The translations under genes were made by a program, and so were the position numbers. This document shows, in pieces, positions 1 through 8,159 of a stretch of 64,000 nt of DNA. Source of the stretch: Calothrix membranacea FACHB-236 (GTDB taxonomy: Bacteria; Cyanobacteriota; Cyanobacteriia; Cyanobacteriales; Nostocaceae); NCBI RefSeq assembly GCF_014696315.1, contig NZ_JACJPX010000036.1, positions 1-64,000 of the forward strand, written 5' to 3'. The notes beneath the pieces were generated by a model. The model did no database searches and was not told the DNA's origin. It worked only from the letters and a program-made list of their open reading frames with translations. Position 1 is the first letter of the stretch, and each line of letters begins with the position of its first letter.

Positions 1-2
1 CT

Positions 3-119
3 GCTATTAAACAGATTGGAGCAAGGATTAAAATCTCCGGCGCACAATGGAATGTTGAAAGTGTCAACCAAATTCTTTCTGTTCGTTGTGCTTATCTAAA
101 TGGTTTGCTTGCTATTTGA
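3..119 (+). CDS. ISKra4-family transposase, C-terminal tail (5' end outside window)
   Basis: Frame 3 is open from the window edge to TGA at 117-119 and encodes a 38-residue tail. It contains ARIKISGAQWN, then an RCAYLNG motif and a final Leu-Ala-Ile. From memory this is how ISKra4-type DDE transposases of cyanobacteria end (an ARIK..GAQW segment followed by RCAYLNG). The catalytic part lies upstream of the window, so I cannot tell whether the element is intact. The right end of the element probably lies around 137-146 (GGATGCTCCC), just before the host reading frame resumes. Confidence 0.7.
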   Translation, partial: AIKQIGARIKISGAQWNVESVNQILSVRCAYLNGLLAI

Positions 120-1579
120 GTTTTTCTGCCAAAACTGGATGCTCCCTTTTAGGGAAGCTGCAAGCAGCAGATATTAATTTAGATAGGGGAAGCGAAGACA
201 AAACCCAGAGTATTCTTAAATGTGTGGAATATTCCCATAGTAATTTGTCGTCTGATGCTCAGAAGTTATTATTGTGTTTAGCTCCATTTAGTGGGTTTAT
301 TGATAGGAGCGATATTCCTAATTATGCTGAAGAATTACAGAAGTTAGAGCCGTTTCAGGATTATGATTTTGATAAATTTGATGGGGCAATTCAAGAAGCG
401 ATAAATTGGGGTTTGCTCTCGCTGATTAATGAAGATATTCCACAGTTATTACAAATTCAACCTGTTTTTCCCTTCTTTCTCAAAGCCAAATTAGCAGAAC
501 TCGATGCAGCTACCAGCGAAGCCTTACAGGAGGGTTTTAAAAACCACTATATCGGGTTAGCTCGTTCCTATAATCACTACATGGAATCGAAGGAAGCGCA
601 AGAAAGGCAGATTGGGATTTTCTTCTGTCGGCTCGAATATGAAAATTTATATCATGCCTTGCAGATTTGCTTAGAAAAACAAGAAACTATTTATATTTTC
701 TTTTGCTTATTTCAATACTTCTATATAAATAATGATATTCCAAGTAGTTTGAAACTGTCAGAATTTGTCTGTAACGCCCAAGCCGCTTATCCACCGGAAA
801 TTAGAACAGGTGAGATAGGGTTAGAAATTGTGATGGCACTCGGTACCCTTGCTACTTGTTATTTACAAACACAAAATTATCCCCAAGCCAAAGCATCCTA
901 TCTGCAAATTATCGAATTATGCCAACAACTCCAAGGTGTAGAAACAACACAAATCAAGTCTGCTTTAGCTAGCACTTACCACCAGTTGGGATATGTTGCC
1001 CAACAGTTGCGGGAATACAACCAGGCGCGGGATTATTATCAACAAGCCCTGGAAATAAAAATCGAATTTGGCGATCGCTATAGTTGTGCTAGCACTTACC
1101 ACCAGTTGGGAAGGGTTGCCGAAGAGTTGCGAGAATACGACCAGGCACGGGATTATTATCAACAAGCTCTGGAAATTAAAATCGAATTTGGCGATCGCTA
1201 TAGTTGTGCTAGCACTTACCACCAGTTGGGAAGGGTTGCCCAAGAGTTGCGAGAATACGACCAGGCACGGGATTATTATCAACAAGCCCTGGAAATTTTT
1301 ATCGAATTTGGCGATCGCTATAGTTGTGCTAGCACTTACTATCAGCTTGGAAAAGTAGCAGAAGCATTAGGAGAGTTGGAGGAAGCAAAAGCCAATTACC
1401 TACAAGATTTGGTAATTACAAATGAGTTTAATGACGAGAATGGTTTGGGTATTTCCCTGCGTAATCTTGCTCGTTTTTATCAAACTACCCAGGATGAGGA
1501 TTTATTAAAAGAGGTAGCGAAGATATTTGGGACAACGGTGGATGAATTGAAGGAAGCAATAATCACTAGTGAGGAGTAA
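86..1579 (+). pseudogene. TPR-repeat protein, probable NB-ARC/STAND protein truncated by an insertion sequence
   Basis: The open frame starts at a TTG inside the transposase tail, so its first ~20 residues are read from the IS. Host-like sequence begins near LLGKLQAADINLD (about residue 21). Residues 40-250 resemble the winged-helix/linker region that follows an NB-ARC ATPase. Residues ~250-440 are tetratricopeptide repeats with 40-residue spacing (ASTYHQLG...ALEIKIEFGD), as in kinesin-light-chain-type TPRs. No P-loop is present. Such proteins are signalling or scaffold ATPases; the lost N-terminus should have carried the NTPase. I infer disruption by the upstream ISKra4 element. A short functional TPR protein is the alternative. 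Confidence 0.65.
968..1345 (+). repeat. three near-identical 120-bp direct repeats (TPR-coding)
   Basis: Units run 968-1087, 1088-1207 and 1208-1327, with a partial fourth from 1328. Each starts GCTAGCACTTACCACCAG and ends in the HIP1-containing GGCGATCGCTATAGTTGT. Units 2 and 3 differ at only a few bases. Identity at DNA level, including synonymous sites, points to recent duplication or gene conversion. Each unit encodes one 40-residue TPR. Confidence 0.9.
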
Positions 1580-1784
1580 GCGATCGCGTTTTGGGTTTGT
1601 GGAATGCGATCGCATTTTGGCATGATGTCCTCGATAATTATTGTGCGATCGCATTTTAGGTTTGTGGAGTGCGATCGCATTTTTGGTATGATGTCCTCGA
1701 TAATTATTGTGCGATCGCATTTTAGGTTTGTGGAGTGCGATCGCATTTTTGGTATGATGTCCTCGATAATTATTGTGCGATCGC
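1580..1784. repeat. HIP1-rich 66-bp tandem repeat
   Basis: About three copies of a 65-66 bp unit, with GCGATCGC at 1580, 1645, 1711 and 1777 marking the period. Each unit holds two HIP1 octamers separated by a TTTAGGTTTGTGGA-type spacer, followed by ATGATGTCCTCGATAATTATT. It lies directly downstream of the TPR frame. Open frames across it on both strands are side effects of a period divisible by three. Confidence 0.9.
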
Positions 1785-1798
1785 GCAGCTTAACGAAG

Positions 1799-2236
1799 TT
1801 ATTTGCCAGGTGGTAAAGTTCCCCCATCACCTTTATCGGTATATTGACAATAAACATTCAAGCCAATTTTGAGAATGTAGAGAACAATAATAGTAGCAAT
1901 TGATGGATCGAGGGGAATTGCAGTTAAAGCCATGAGAGATGTAATTGCTGCTGTAAGTAACACAGCATTTTCTGGACTTTTGGTATAATCGCTCAAACGC
2001 GCCCGAAAACCTTCATCTCCGCAAAGTTCATCTCGCAACACATCTAATGTAGTTTGCCAGATTTTTTTGACACCCATAGCCGATTGTCCGTGTTTTTCAA
2101 TCCACAGTTCCTCAAAAGATGTTTCGAGATTTCCATTGTGACGTTCTACCGCATCAATGGCTGTGTGTGCTGGTTGATATTCTTTGAGTAATTCGCGTAC
2201 TGAATTAATTTCGTCTAGAGTTAGTTGTGCATTCAT
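1799..2236 (-). CDS. small hypothetical protein with UBA-like N-terminus and hydrophobic C-terminus
   Basis: A 145-residue protein of unrecognised family. Residues 5-50 look like a compact three-helix UBA/CUE-like segment (AIDAVERHNGNLETSFEEL). Residues ~90-135 are hydrophobic with one or two candidate membrane or buried helices (ITSLMALTAIPLD, ATIIVLYILKIGL). It ends with a Gly/Pro-rich tail. It stands alone on the minus strand between the TPR remnant and the polysaccharide operon. In cyanobacteria such small proteins often sit near STAND/TPR genes, so a partner or effector role with the disrupted neighbour is possible but unproven. The UBA-like reading is by eye only. Confidence 0.6.
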   Translation of the reverse strand: MNAQLTLDEINSVRELLKEYQPAHTAIDAVERHNGNLETSFEELWIEKHGQSAMGVKKIWQTTLDVLRDELCGDEGFRARLSDYTKSPENAVLLTAAITSLMALTAIPLDPSIATIIVLYILKIGLNVYCQYTDKGDGGTLPPGK

Positions 2237-2493
2237 ATACTTTTAGATTTACAGCAACCATAGAATACTCTTTATCAGATAAATTTTAAACTGTTAAGTT
2301 GCGATAAATCTAGATTATTGCAATATTATAAAGCTGTATGAAATTCGATCCCCCTAAAACTCTTAATAAAGAAGAAGAGGAAAAATCTGTCAAATTCTAC
2401 TGGATAGAGGGTGTCAGATAGCTTTTTGAGGACATTACTTAAAATATCCCAAAATCAAATCAAAAAATCGATATAAAAATTCGGTCAGGATGA

Positions 2494-3744
2494 TTATAAA
2501 GGTTTAATTTGTGAAGTTTGTAAGCTATTGATTTCCCAGCGAAATGGGGGACATAAAATACTATTACCCTTAACAGTTGAATTAACAATTAGAGGGTATG
2601 CGTGCCAGTGATAATCATAAGCATATTCCCAATTATGCTTATAAACTCCTATATCGATAAAATACTTACCTCCCGCCAAATCTAAGCGGTCGATATGCAG
2701 TTTAATTTTTCCTTGGTCTAAAATTTTTTGGAAAGTCAACCCTGTTCTTTCAGTATTTGTCTGAAAGCAGACTTGACCATTTTCGCGGCTAATATCAATG
2801 CTAAAGATAGGAAATTCAATTAGCTGATTTGAGAAGTACTCAATCTCCAGAGTTAAAGCATCACCGCTATTAATCTCTGAGCTAGGTAACATTTTAACTT
2901 GCGTAATTTCCATTTCTAATGAGCCAAAGCGGTTTTCGTTGACTCGGAGTTCTAAACCTGAGTTGGTCAGCCGAACAGGCCTTGCAGGAGTACGTTTGCG
3001 GGTTTGTTGATGCATCTCAGCCGTGTATTGTTCAGCAACAAATTCTGGTTCCCCATAAGCTACGATTCTTCCTCCTTGCAACCATAAGGCGCGATCGCAT
3101 ATTTCTGCAATTTGTTGAGTATCGTGAGAAATATAGACAATGGCACAGCCTTGTTCTTTCAGATAAGTAATGCGTTCTAGACACTTAGCCTGAAATGAAA
3201 TATCTCCCACTGACAGAAACTCATCGACCAATAGCACTTCGGGGTAGGTATGTATAGCGATGGAAAAAGCAAGGCGCATTTGCATACCTGTACTGTAGGT
3301 GCGTACAGGATTGTCAATAAAATCTGTGAGTTCTGCAAACTCTACAATAGTATCGAAACGCCGTGAAACTTCTTTGCGAGTTAAACCGCCAACCACACCA
3401 GAGACAAAAACATTTTCCCTTCCGGTTAAATCAGGAGAAAAACCAGCTCCTAAATCTAACAAAGCACCAATTCTACCCTTTACTTTCACTTTCCCTGCAT
3501 CAGGAGAACCAACACCACCCAAAAGTTGTAAAAGCGTAGATTTACCTGCTCCATTTTTGCCGATAATTCCTAACATTTCGCCAGGAGCAACATTAAAGCT
3601 AATATCTCGTAACGCCCAAAACTTTTCCACAGCTTTCATCTGGCGGAAACCTTTGAGCGCTGCTTCCATAATCGTCATGGGTTTTTCCGCATGATAGCGG
3701 CTGTAGCGCTTTCCTAACCCCTGCACAATAATGGCATCTTGCAT
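2494..3744 (-). CDS. polysaccharide ABC exporter, ATP-binding subunit (Wzt/TagH type)
   Basis: A 416-residue ATPase. Walker A GKNGAGKST is at 62-70, a signature-like YSTGMQMRL at 150-158, and Walker B LLVDE at 171-175. The form of the signature (TYSTGM instead of LSGGQ) is characteristic of exporters of O-antigen, teichoic acid and capsule. Residues ~255-405 form a C-terminal Wzt_C-like beta domain that in relatives reads the modified end of the glycan. The start codon follows the permease stop with no gap, and its Shine-Dalgarno GGAGGAAA lies inside the last permease codons, which implies translational coupling. It works with the adjacent permease at the inner membrane to export lipid-linked glycan made by this operon. 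Confidence 0.92.
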   Translation of the reverse strand: MQDAIIVQGLGKRYSRYHAEKPMTIMEAALKGFRQMKAVEKFWALRDISFNVAPGEMLGIIGKNGAGKSTLLQLLGGVGSPDAGKVKVKGRIGALLDLGAGFSPDLTGRENVFVSGVVGGLTRKEVSRRFDTIVEFAELTDFIDNPVRTYSTGMQMRLAFSIAIHTYPEVLLVDEFLSVGDISFQAKCLERITYLKEQGCAIVYISHDTQQIAEICDRALWLQGGRIVAYGEPEFVAEQYTAEMHQQTRKRTPARPVRLTNSGLELRVNENRFGSLEMEITQVKMLPSSEINSGDALTLEIEYFSNQLIEFPIFSIDISRENGQVCFQTNTERTGLTFQKILDQGKIKLHIDRLDLAGGKYFIDIGVYKHNWEYAYDYHWHAYPLIVNSTVKGNSILCPPFRWEINSLQTSQIKPL

Positions 3745-4536
3745 TTATATTTCCTCCACAAAGCGATCGCTCTGTCGTTGAAAAAATTTCAACCCAATTG
3801 GTAAACAAATGGACATAATAATAGCGATGATTCCTAAAGATTGCCAATCAGGTTGTGTTCCTTGGATGAGTACAGCCCGATAAGCAGTAATAATATGCAC
3901 CATCGGATTAAGATTATAAAAGAAATGAAATGTGGGCGGTACATTTTTAATATCGTAAAAAATTGGTGTGACATAAAATAATAGTTGTAATATCACACCA
4001 AGAGTATGCTGAGTATCTCGCAAACTAACATTTAATGCTGCTAATAAGTAAGCCAAACAAACAGTTAGTAAAAACTGTAGAGCTTGTAAGATTGGTAAAA
4101 ATAAAACAACAGTTTTTAGCTGAATACCATCAACTAGTAAAAAGATAATTAAAACAGGTAATGCGAGCAAAAAGTGAATTAACCCTGTGGTTGTAGTTAC
4201 TATTGGTAAGATAGCAAGGGGAAAACCAGGTTGTCTAATTAGTGGTCGGTTAGCAATGATCACTCCTGTAGCTTGGTATAAAGAACTGCTAAACCAGTTC
4301 CAAACTAGCAAACCAGTAAATGTAAATGAGGCATAGCGAGGAATACCCGCAGGTAGTATGACTTGAAAGACAAAGGCAAAAACTACCAATTGCAGTAATG
4401 GATTAATTAGTGTCCAAGCTACTCCTAAAACTGACCTTTTATAGAGTAACTTCATATCGCGCTCAACCAATTGGCGCAGGACATCAAATTTTTGACCTAA
4501 TTGATTATGAGAGCGCGATAGACCAAAAGACTTCAT
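3745..4536 (-). CDS. polysaccharide ABC exporter, permease (Wzm/TagG, ABC2 membrane)
   Basis: ABC-2-type permease of 263 residues with about six hydrophobic segments and the family's typical start (LRQLVERDMKLLYKRSVLGVAW). I chose the ATG at 4534-4536 over a start 24 codons upstream because it overlaps the stop of the preceding glycosyltransferase in an ATGA arrangement. The longer version only adds a charged segment read in the wrong part of that gene. It forms the transmembrane channel for the glycan and pairs with the ATPase directly downstream. Confidence 0.9.
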   Translation of the reverse strand: MKSFGLSRSHNQLGQKFDVLRQLVERDMKLLYKRSVLGVAWTLINPLLQLVVFAFVFQVILPAGIPRYASFTFTGLLVWNWFSSSLYQATGVIIANRPLIRQPGFPLAILPIVTTTTGLIHFLLALPVLIIFLLVDGIQLKTVVLFLPILQALQFLLTVCLAYLLAALNVSLRDTQHTLGVILQLLFYVTPIFYDIKNVPPTFHFFYNLNPMVHIITAYRAVLIQGTQPDWQSLGIIAIIMSICLPIGLKFFQRQSDRFVEEI

Positions 4537-5777
4537 AAGATAACTGCGTGATTTTGGTTTTTCTCGATTTCTGATTCTACATAGGTAGCTGAGATTTTCT
4601 TTGCCCAAGCTTGGGATTTTCTATAAGCTAGAGGACTTGTCAGCATTCCTGCTAACTCAATCACTGCAATATAGCGGGGTAACTTGCGTGGTGGGCGAAC
4701 GAGGTTGTGCAAGATCCATTTAAATAGCCAATCATACAAAAAGAATTTCAAGATTGAGGTTCCTTGAACAGTACGATTACGCCAACAAGTAAGGAGATAA
4801 CAGCCAAAACTGCGACCATTGTCATAAATTTGGCGGTGCAAAGCCGATTTATGCCTTCTATGGGTATGCCACACTATTACTGCTGGGTCATAAACTAGGG
4901 TATGACCTTGAGCAACAAGACGATGAAACATCTCAATGTCACCAGCACCATGACTGGGAGTCCCAACATCCAGCGCAATATCAAAATTGCCGATGTGAGT
5001 GAAGATATCTCGACGAAAAGCCATGTTAGCACCAACACCAAAGCTACTAGCCCACAAGAGATTTCGCTCTGTCAGTGTTTCTGTTCTGACTATTCTACGG
5101 CCGAATCCATGACCCATACCCCCATAGTCGAGTTCAAACATAAACTGGGCTGGTGTTTCGAGTTCGGCTGGGGCGACAAATCCTGTAACTGCCATAACCT
5201 CTGGCTCAGCAAAGGCTTTAGCAATGGCTTGTAACCAAAAGCGATCGGCTCGTGCATCATCGTCTGTGAAGGCAACAATACCATAGCGAGCTTCCGCGAT
5301 TCCCCGGTTACGCGCCCAGTCTAGCCCAGGACGCTCTTCCCGGACGTAGCGCACTGGTAAGCTAGCAGCCAGTTTGTAAGTATCATCGTTACTGGGCGCA
5401 TTATCTACAACAATAATTTCATAAGTTGGATAATCGAGCGCTAACAGCCCTTGCAAACAATCAGCAAGTTGCTCCGCGCGATCGCGAGTACAGACAACGA
5501 CACTGATCGGTTCTTTAGTTTGCTGCTCTACTTTCTGAGTTAAGTATTGACTGCCAACTGTTGCTAGCAATATCTTTTGTCCTAACTGCTGTGCGATCGC
5601 CTGTCGCAACTGTTCCGCAGAAACCATTGGCATACTTGGGTTAGAAAAAGAAACCCAAACCCAGCCAATTGGTACTTGATGATAGCGCACTAAAATCCAG
5701 AGGCTATCGTAACCTTCTCCTCCCCAAATTGGTTCAATCTCCTCAGAAAACTCTAAATCTAATACCTTTGTTGGCAT
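4533..5777 (-). CDS. family 2 glycosyltransferase with N-terminal accessory domain
   Basis: 414 residues. The GT2 (GT-A fold) catalytic domain starts near residue 90 (ISVVVCTRDRAEQLADCL), with the nucleotide-sugar DDD motif in FTDDDARAD and an acceptor-side region containing GAGDIEMFHR. A short hydrophobic segment follows near 330-350. Residues 1-85 are not part of GT2: VLDLEF, then LWILVRYHQVPIGWVWV and a helical stretch, resembling the N-terminus of the glycosyltransferase at 8156-9346. It is expected to add one sugar to the growing repeat unit at the cytoplasmic membrane face; donor and linkage cannot be read. It overlaps the permease by 4 bp and sits 11 bp after the methyltransferase. Confidence 0.9.
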   Translation of the reverse strand: MPTKVLDLEFSEEIEPIWGGEGYDSLWILVRYHQVPIGWVWVSFSNPSMPMVSAEQLRQAIAQQLGQKILLATVGSQYLTQKVEQQTKEPISVVVCTRDRAEQLADCLQGLLALDYPTYEIIVVDNAPSNDDTYKLAASLPVRYVREERPGLDWARNRGIAEARYGIVAFTDDDARADRFWLQAIAKAFAEPEVMAVTGFVAPAELETPAQFMFELDYGGMGHGFGRRIVRTETLTERNLLWASSFGVGANMAFRRDIFTHIGNFDIALDVGTPSHGAGDIEMFHRLVAQGHTLVYDPAVIVWHTHRRHKSALHRQIYDNGRSFGCYLLTCWRNRTVQGTSILKFFLYDWLFKWILHNLVRPPRKLPRYIAVIELAGMLTSPLAYRKSQAWAKKISATYVESEIEKNQNHAVIL

Positions 5778-5788
5778 AAATATTCACC

Positions 5789-6733
5789 TTATATTTTCTT
5801 CAGCCAAATACTAGTTCCAGGATTTTTAGCACATAAAGGCATTTTTTCCTTTAATATATCGCTATGAAAGTAACCAAAAAAAGAATTAAAAAATAGGATT
5901 TCAAAAGCGCTATTATATTGTAAAAAAGCTCTTAAAATATAAGCTTCATTCCAAGCTCTTCCTTGATATATCCATGTTTGGGGATACTCAAACGGATAAC
6001 AGATATCATGAATATGAATATAAACTCCACTAGCAAGTCGTGGTAATATTCTAAACAAAATATGGTTGACATCACTATCTATTTTTGAAACATGAGTAGA
6101 GTCAATCAACAGGATATCTCCTGCTACTAGAGATGAAAAAATATTAATATCTGTTTCTTGTAACGTTGTAGGAACTATCTCTATGCTACTCAAATCAGAT
6201 TCTTTCAAAAGGGAGCTTAATAATTGCGGATAAGGCTCAATAAAAGTACAATCTACCCTATTATTAAAAAATAACTCGTTAGTATCTAAAATTGCTGCCG
6301 AAGAATAGCCAGAGCCAATTTCAATAATTCTTTGAGGCTGGATTTGCCTGATGAGGCTATAGAGGATAATTGCCTCTCCATAAGAATAATTAGGATTATC
6401 AAAAAAGAATCTCAGTTCTTCTTGTTTGCTATCGCTCCAAGGTTGCTGATGATAATATTGTGCCAGATCGTGGAATAATGCTATTTGTTTCTCTTCATTG
6501 AGATTGATACCCAAAATTTCTCTAGGGATATCAGCAAAAATTTTTTCTGCCCTGGCCTTAACTTCTTCTATTGATGGAATAGGTGAATAAAAATGTCCTG
6601 GTGGCCAACCAATTTGATATTGGTTAAGTATAGCTTGGAGATTGACAATTTTACCTTGTAGTTGTTGTATTTCTGCAGACAATTGTTTGACAATCGGTAA
6701 TTTACTAATAGTATTTCCAATTATGTTATTCAT
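5789..6733 (-). CDS. class I SAM-dependent methyltransferase of the glycan operon
   Basis: 314 residues. A short coiled-coil start (residues ~10-40, QLSAEIQQLQGKIVNLQAIL) precedes a methyltransferase fold with the SAM-binding glycine loop IIEIGSGYSSAAIL and a later acidic strand LLIDSTHVSKID, as in the Methyltransf_24 group. Position inside the operon, 11 bp before the next gene, suggests it methylates a sugar or the end of the exported glycan. Terminal methylation is the classic stop signal read by Wzt C-terminal domains, but this role is inferred from context. The gene is noticeably AT-richer than its neighbours, which may reflect separate acquisition. Confidence 0.82.
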   Translation of the reverse strand: MNNIIGNTISKLPIVKQLSAEIQQLQGKIVNLQAILNQYQIGWPPGHFYSPIPSIEEVKARAEKIFADIPREILGINLNEEKQIALFHDLAQYYHQQPWSDSKQEELRFFFDNPNYSYGEAIILYSLIRQIQPQRIIEIGSGYSSAAILDTNELFFNNRVDCTFIEPYPQLLSSLLKESDLSSIEIVPTTLQETDINIFSSLVAGDILLIDSTHVSKIDSDVNHILFRILPRLASGVYIHIHDICYPFEYPQTWIYQGRAWNEAYILRAFLQYNSAFEILFFNSFFGYFHSDILKEKMPLCAKNPGTSIWLKKI

Positions 6734-6851
6734 GAAATTTTATTCAATTCGTTACAACAGTTGACCGCAAAAAAAAACTCAATCATGGATAATATCCAAA
6801 AAATACTTTTTACTTTGTTCAGCAACAAAGTAAAATTTTTGTGAGAATGAT

Positions 6852-8159
6852 TCACAAAATTCCCATGAGTTTTACAGGCTCGATGGTGCCTTTGAGTGCC
6901 TCTACTTTTTTGTCACTTCTCTGATCGAGTACACCATCAAAAGCTAATGCTTGTAAGAAAGGGAATGATAAAGTTGTTGCCAAAATAGGACGAAGGTGAA
7001 CTCCTCGAAGCCTTTCCGCACCAGCTTTTGGTGGTATCAGACCAACAAATTGTTGCCCATAGCGAATCCGCACACTTATAGGACGTGTTTTATCCAATAG
7101 TTGCTCCGCAGCTATTAGCCCTTGTTGCAGATCTAATTCCAGTTCTGTATCTTGGCGATCAAGGCGAATTAATCCGCTCTGCAATAAATTTGTCAATGCT
7201 TTATGAGTTTTCAATTGCTCGACAATTCCCCTAAGATACCAATATCCATGCAGCTTATTGTTCAGTTCTAACCATAAACTTCGGATACGCAGCCACTCTA
7301 ACAAGTTCAGTACCTGTCGTAATCCAGTCACTAGCAAATCACTGATTGCTGGGATGCGGAAGGCAAGAAATAGAAAAATATGATCTATAAAAGATAGCGC
7401 ATCACCAAAGTAGGAAAGGCGTAATTTGTAGATTAAATCAGGGTGGCGTTGCCCAAGTAATACATCAGCACGCCCTTCTTGTTTTTTGCGTCGGAGTGAG
7501 CGGTCAAGATTGGTAACTTCGTCACGATGGTAACCTAAAGCATCAGGAACAAAAATAAAGTCGCTACCAACTTTAATTAATCGTGCGCCTAATTCATAAT
7601 CTTCACGACACTTAAATGTAGAATCAAAACCACCAACTAACTTAAACAATTTTGCTGGTAAAGAAAAGTTGCCACTGAGCAAGTCATCATAACTATAGCG
7701 ATGACCTATTTGGCGCATAGTTTGAAACTTTTCTTCCCACCAGGCCCATAAACTAATATGAAAAAAGCTAGATTGGCTTTGTAGACTGGGCGGTAAGTAA
7801 CCAATTACTACCCGATTAGGTAGATAGTGAGCGTTAATGTGTGCCTCAACAAGATGCGGAGATGGTTCAATATCGTCATCTAAAAACAGCAACAGACTAC
7901 CTGTAGCCATTACTGCACCTTGATTGCGTGCGGTAGCAGCTCCTTGTCCTGGTTGTTCTAAAAAACGCAAGGTATAGGGCGCTTGATATTCTTTGAGCAT
8001 CTCGATAGTTGTATCACTACAGCCATCAGCTACTACTATGACTTCTATGCAATTTAGAGGGTAACTCTGAGTCTGGAGTGCATTTAAGAGCCGTTGTAGA
8101 GATTGACATCGGTTATGAGTAGGAATTATCACGCTGATCAATGGTGTATTTGCACTCAT
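6852..8159 (-). CDS. family 2 glycosyltransferase with C-terminal accessory domain
   Basis: 435 residues from the ATG at 8157-8159, which overlaps the previous gene's stop as ATGA; an upstream start adds 22 residues lying within that gene. GT2 motifs: ISVIIPTHNRCQSL near residue 8, LLLFLDDDIEPSP, and FKCREDYELGARL. After residue ~340 comes a tail (LELDLQQGL, then ISVRIRYGQQFVGLI and a helical stretch) that resembles the N-terminal extensions of the two neighbouring glycosyltransferases, here moved to the C-terminus. It likely transfers one sugar during repeat-unit assembly; specificity is unknown. Confidence 0.9.
   Translation of the reverse strand: MSANTPLISVIIPTHNRCQSLQRLLNALQTQSYPLNCIEVIVVADGCSDTTIEMLKEYQAPYTLRFLEQPGQGAATARNQGAVMATGSLLLFLDDDIEPSPHLVEAHINAHYLPNRVVIGYLPPSLQSQSSFFHISLWAWWEEKFQTMRQIGHRYSYDDLLSGNFSLPAKLFKLVGGFDSTFKCREDYELGARLIKVGSDFIFVPDALGYHRDEVTNLDRSLRRKKQEGRADVLLGQRHPDLIYKLRLSYFGDALSFIDHIFLFLAFRIPAISDLLVTGLRQVLNLLEWLRIRSLWLELNNKLHGYWYLRGIVEQLKTHKALTNLLQSGLIRLDRQDTELELDLQQGLIAAEQLLDKTRPISVRIRYGQQFVGLIPPKAGAERLRGVHLRPILATTLSFPFLQALAFDGVLDQRSDKKVEALKGTIEPVKLMGIL

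Noticed and set aside
965-1358. Reverse and shifted frames within the TPR repeats
   Set aside because: They come from the 120-bp repeat being a multiple of three; the TPR frame is the coding one.
1480-1857. Overlapping short frames at 1480-1857 on both strands
   Set aside because: Repeat-derived (66-bp unit); the sequences are low-complexity reiterations of HIP1 translation.
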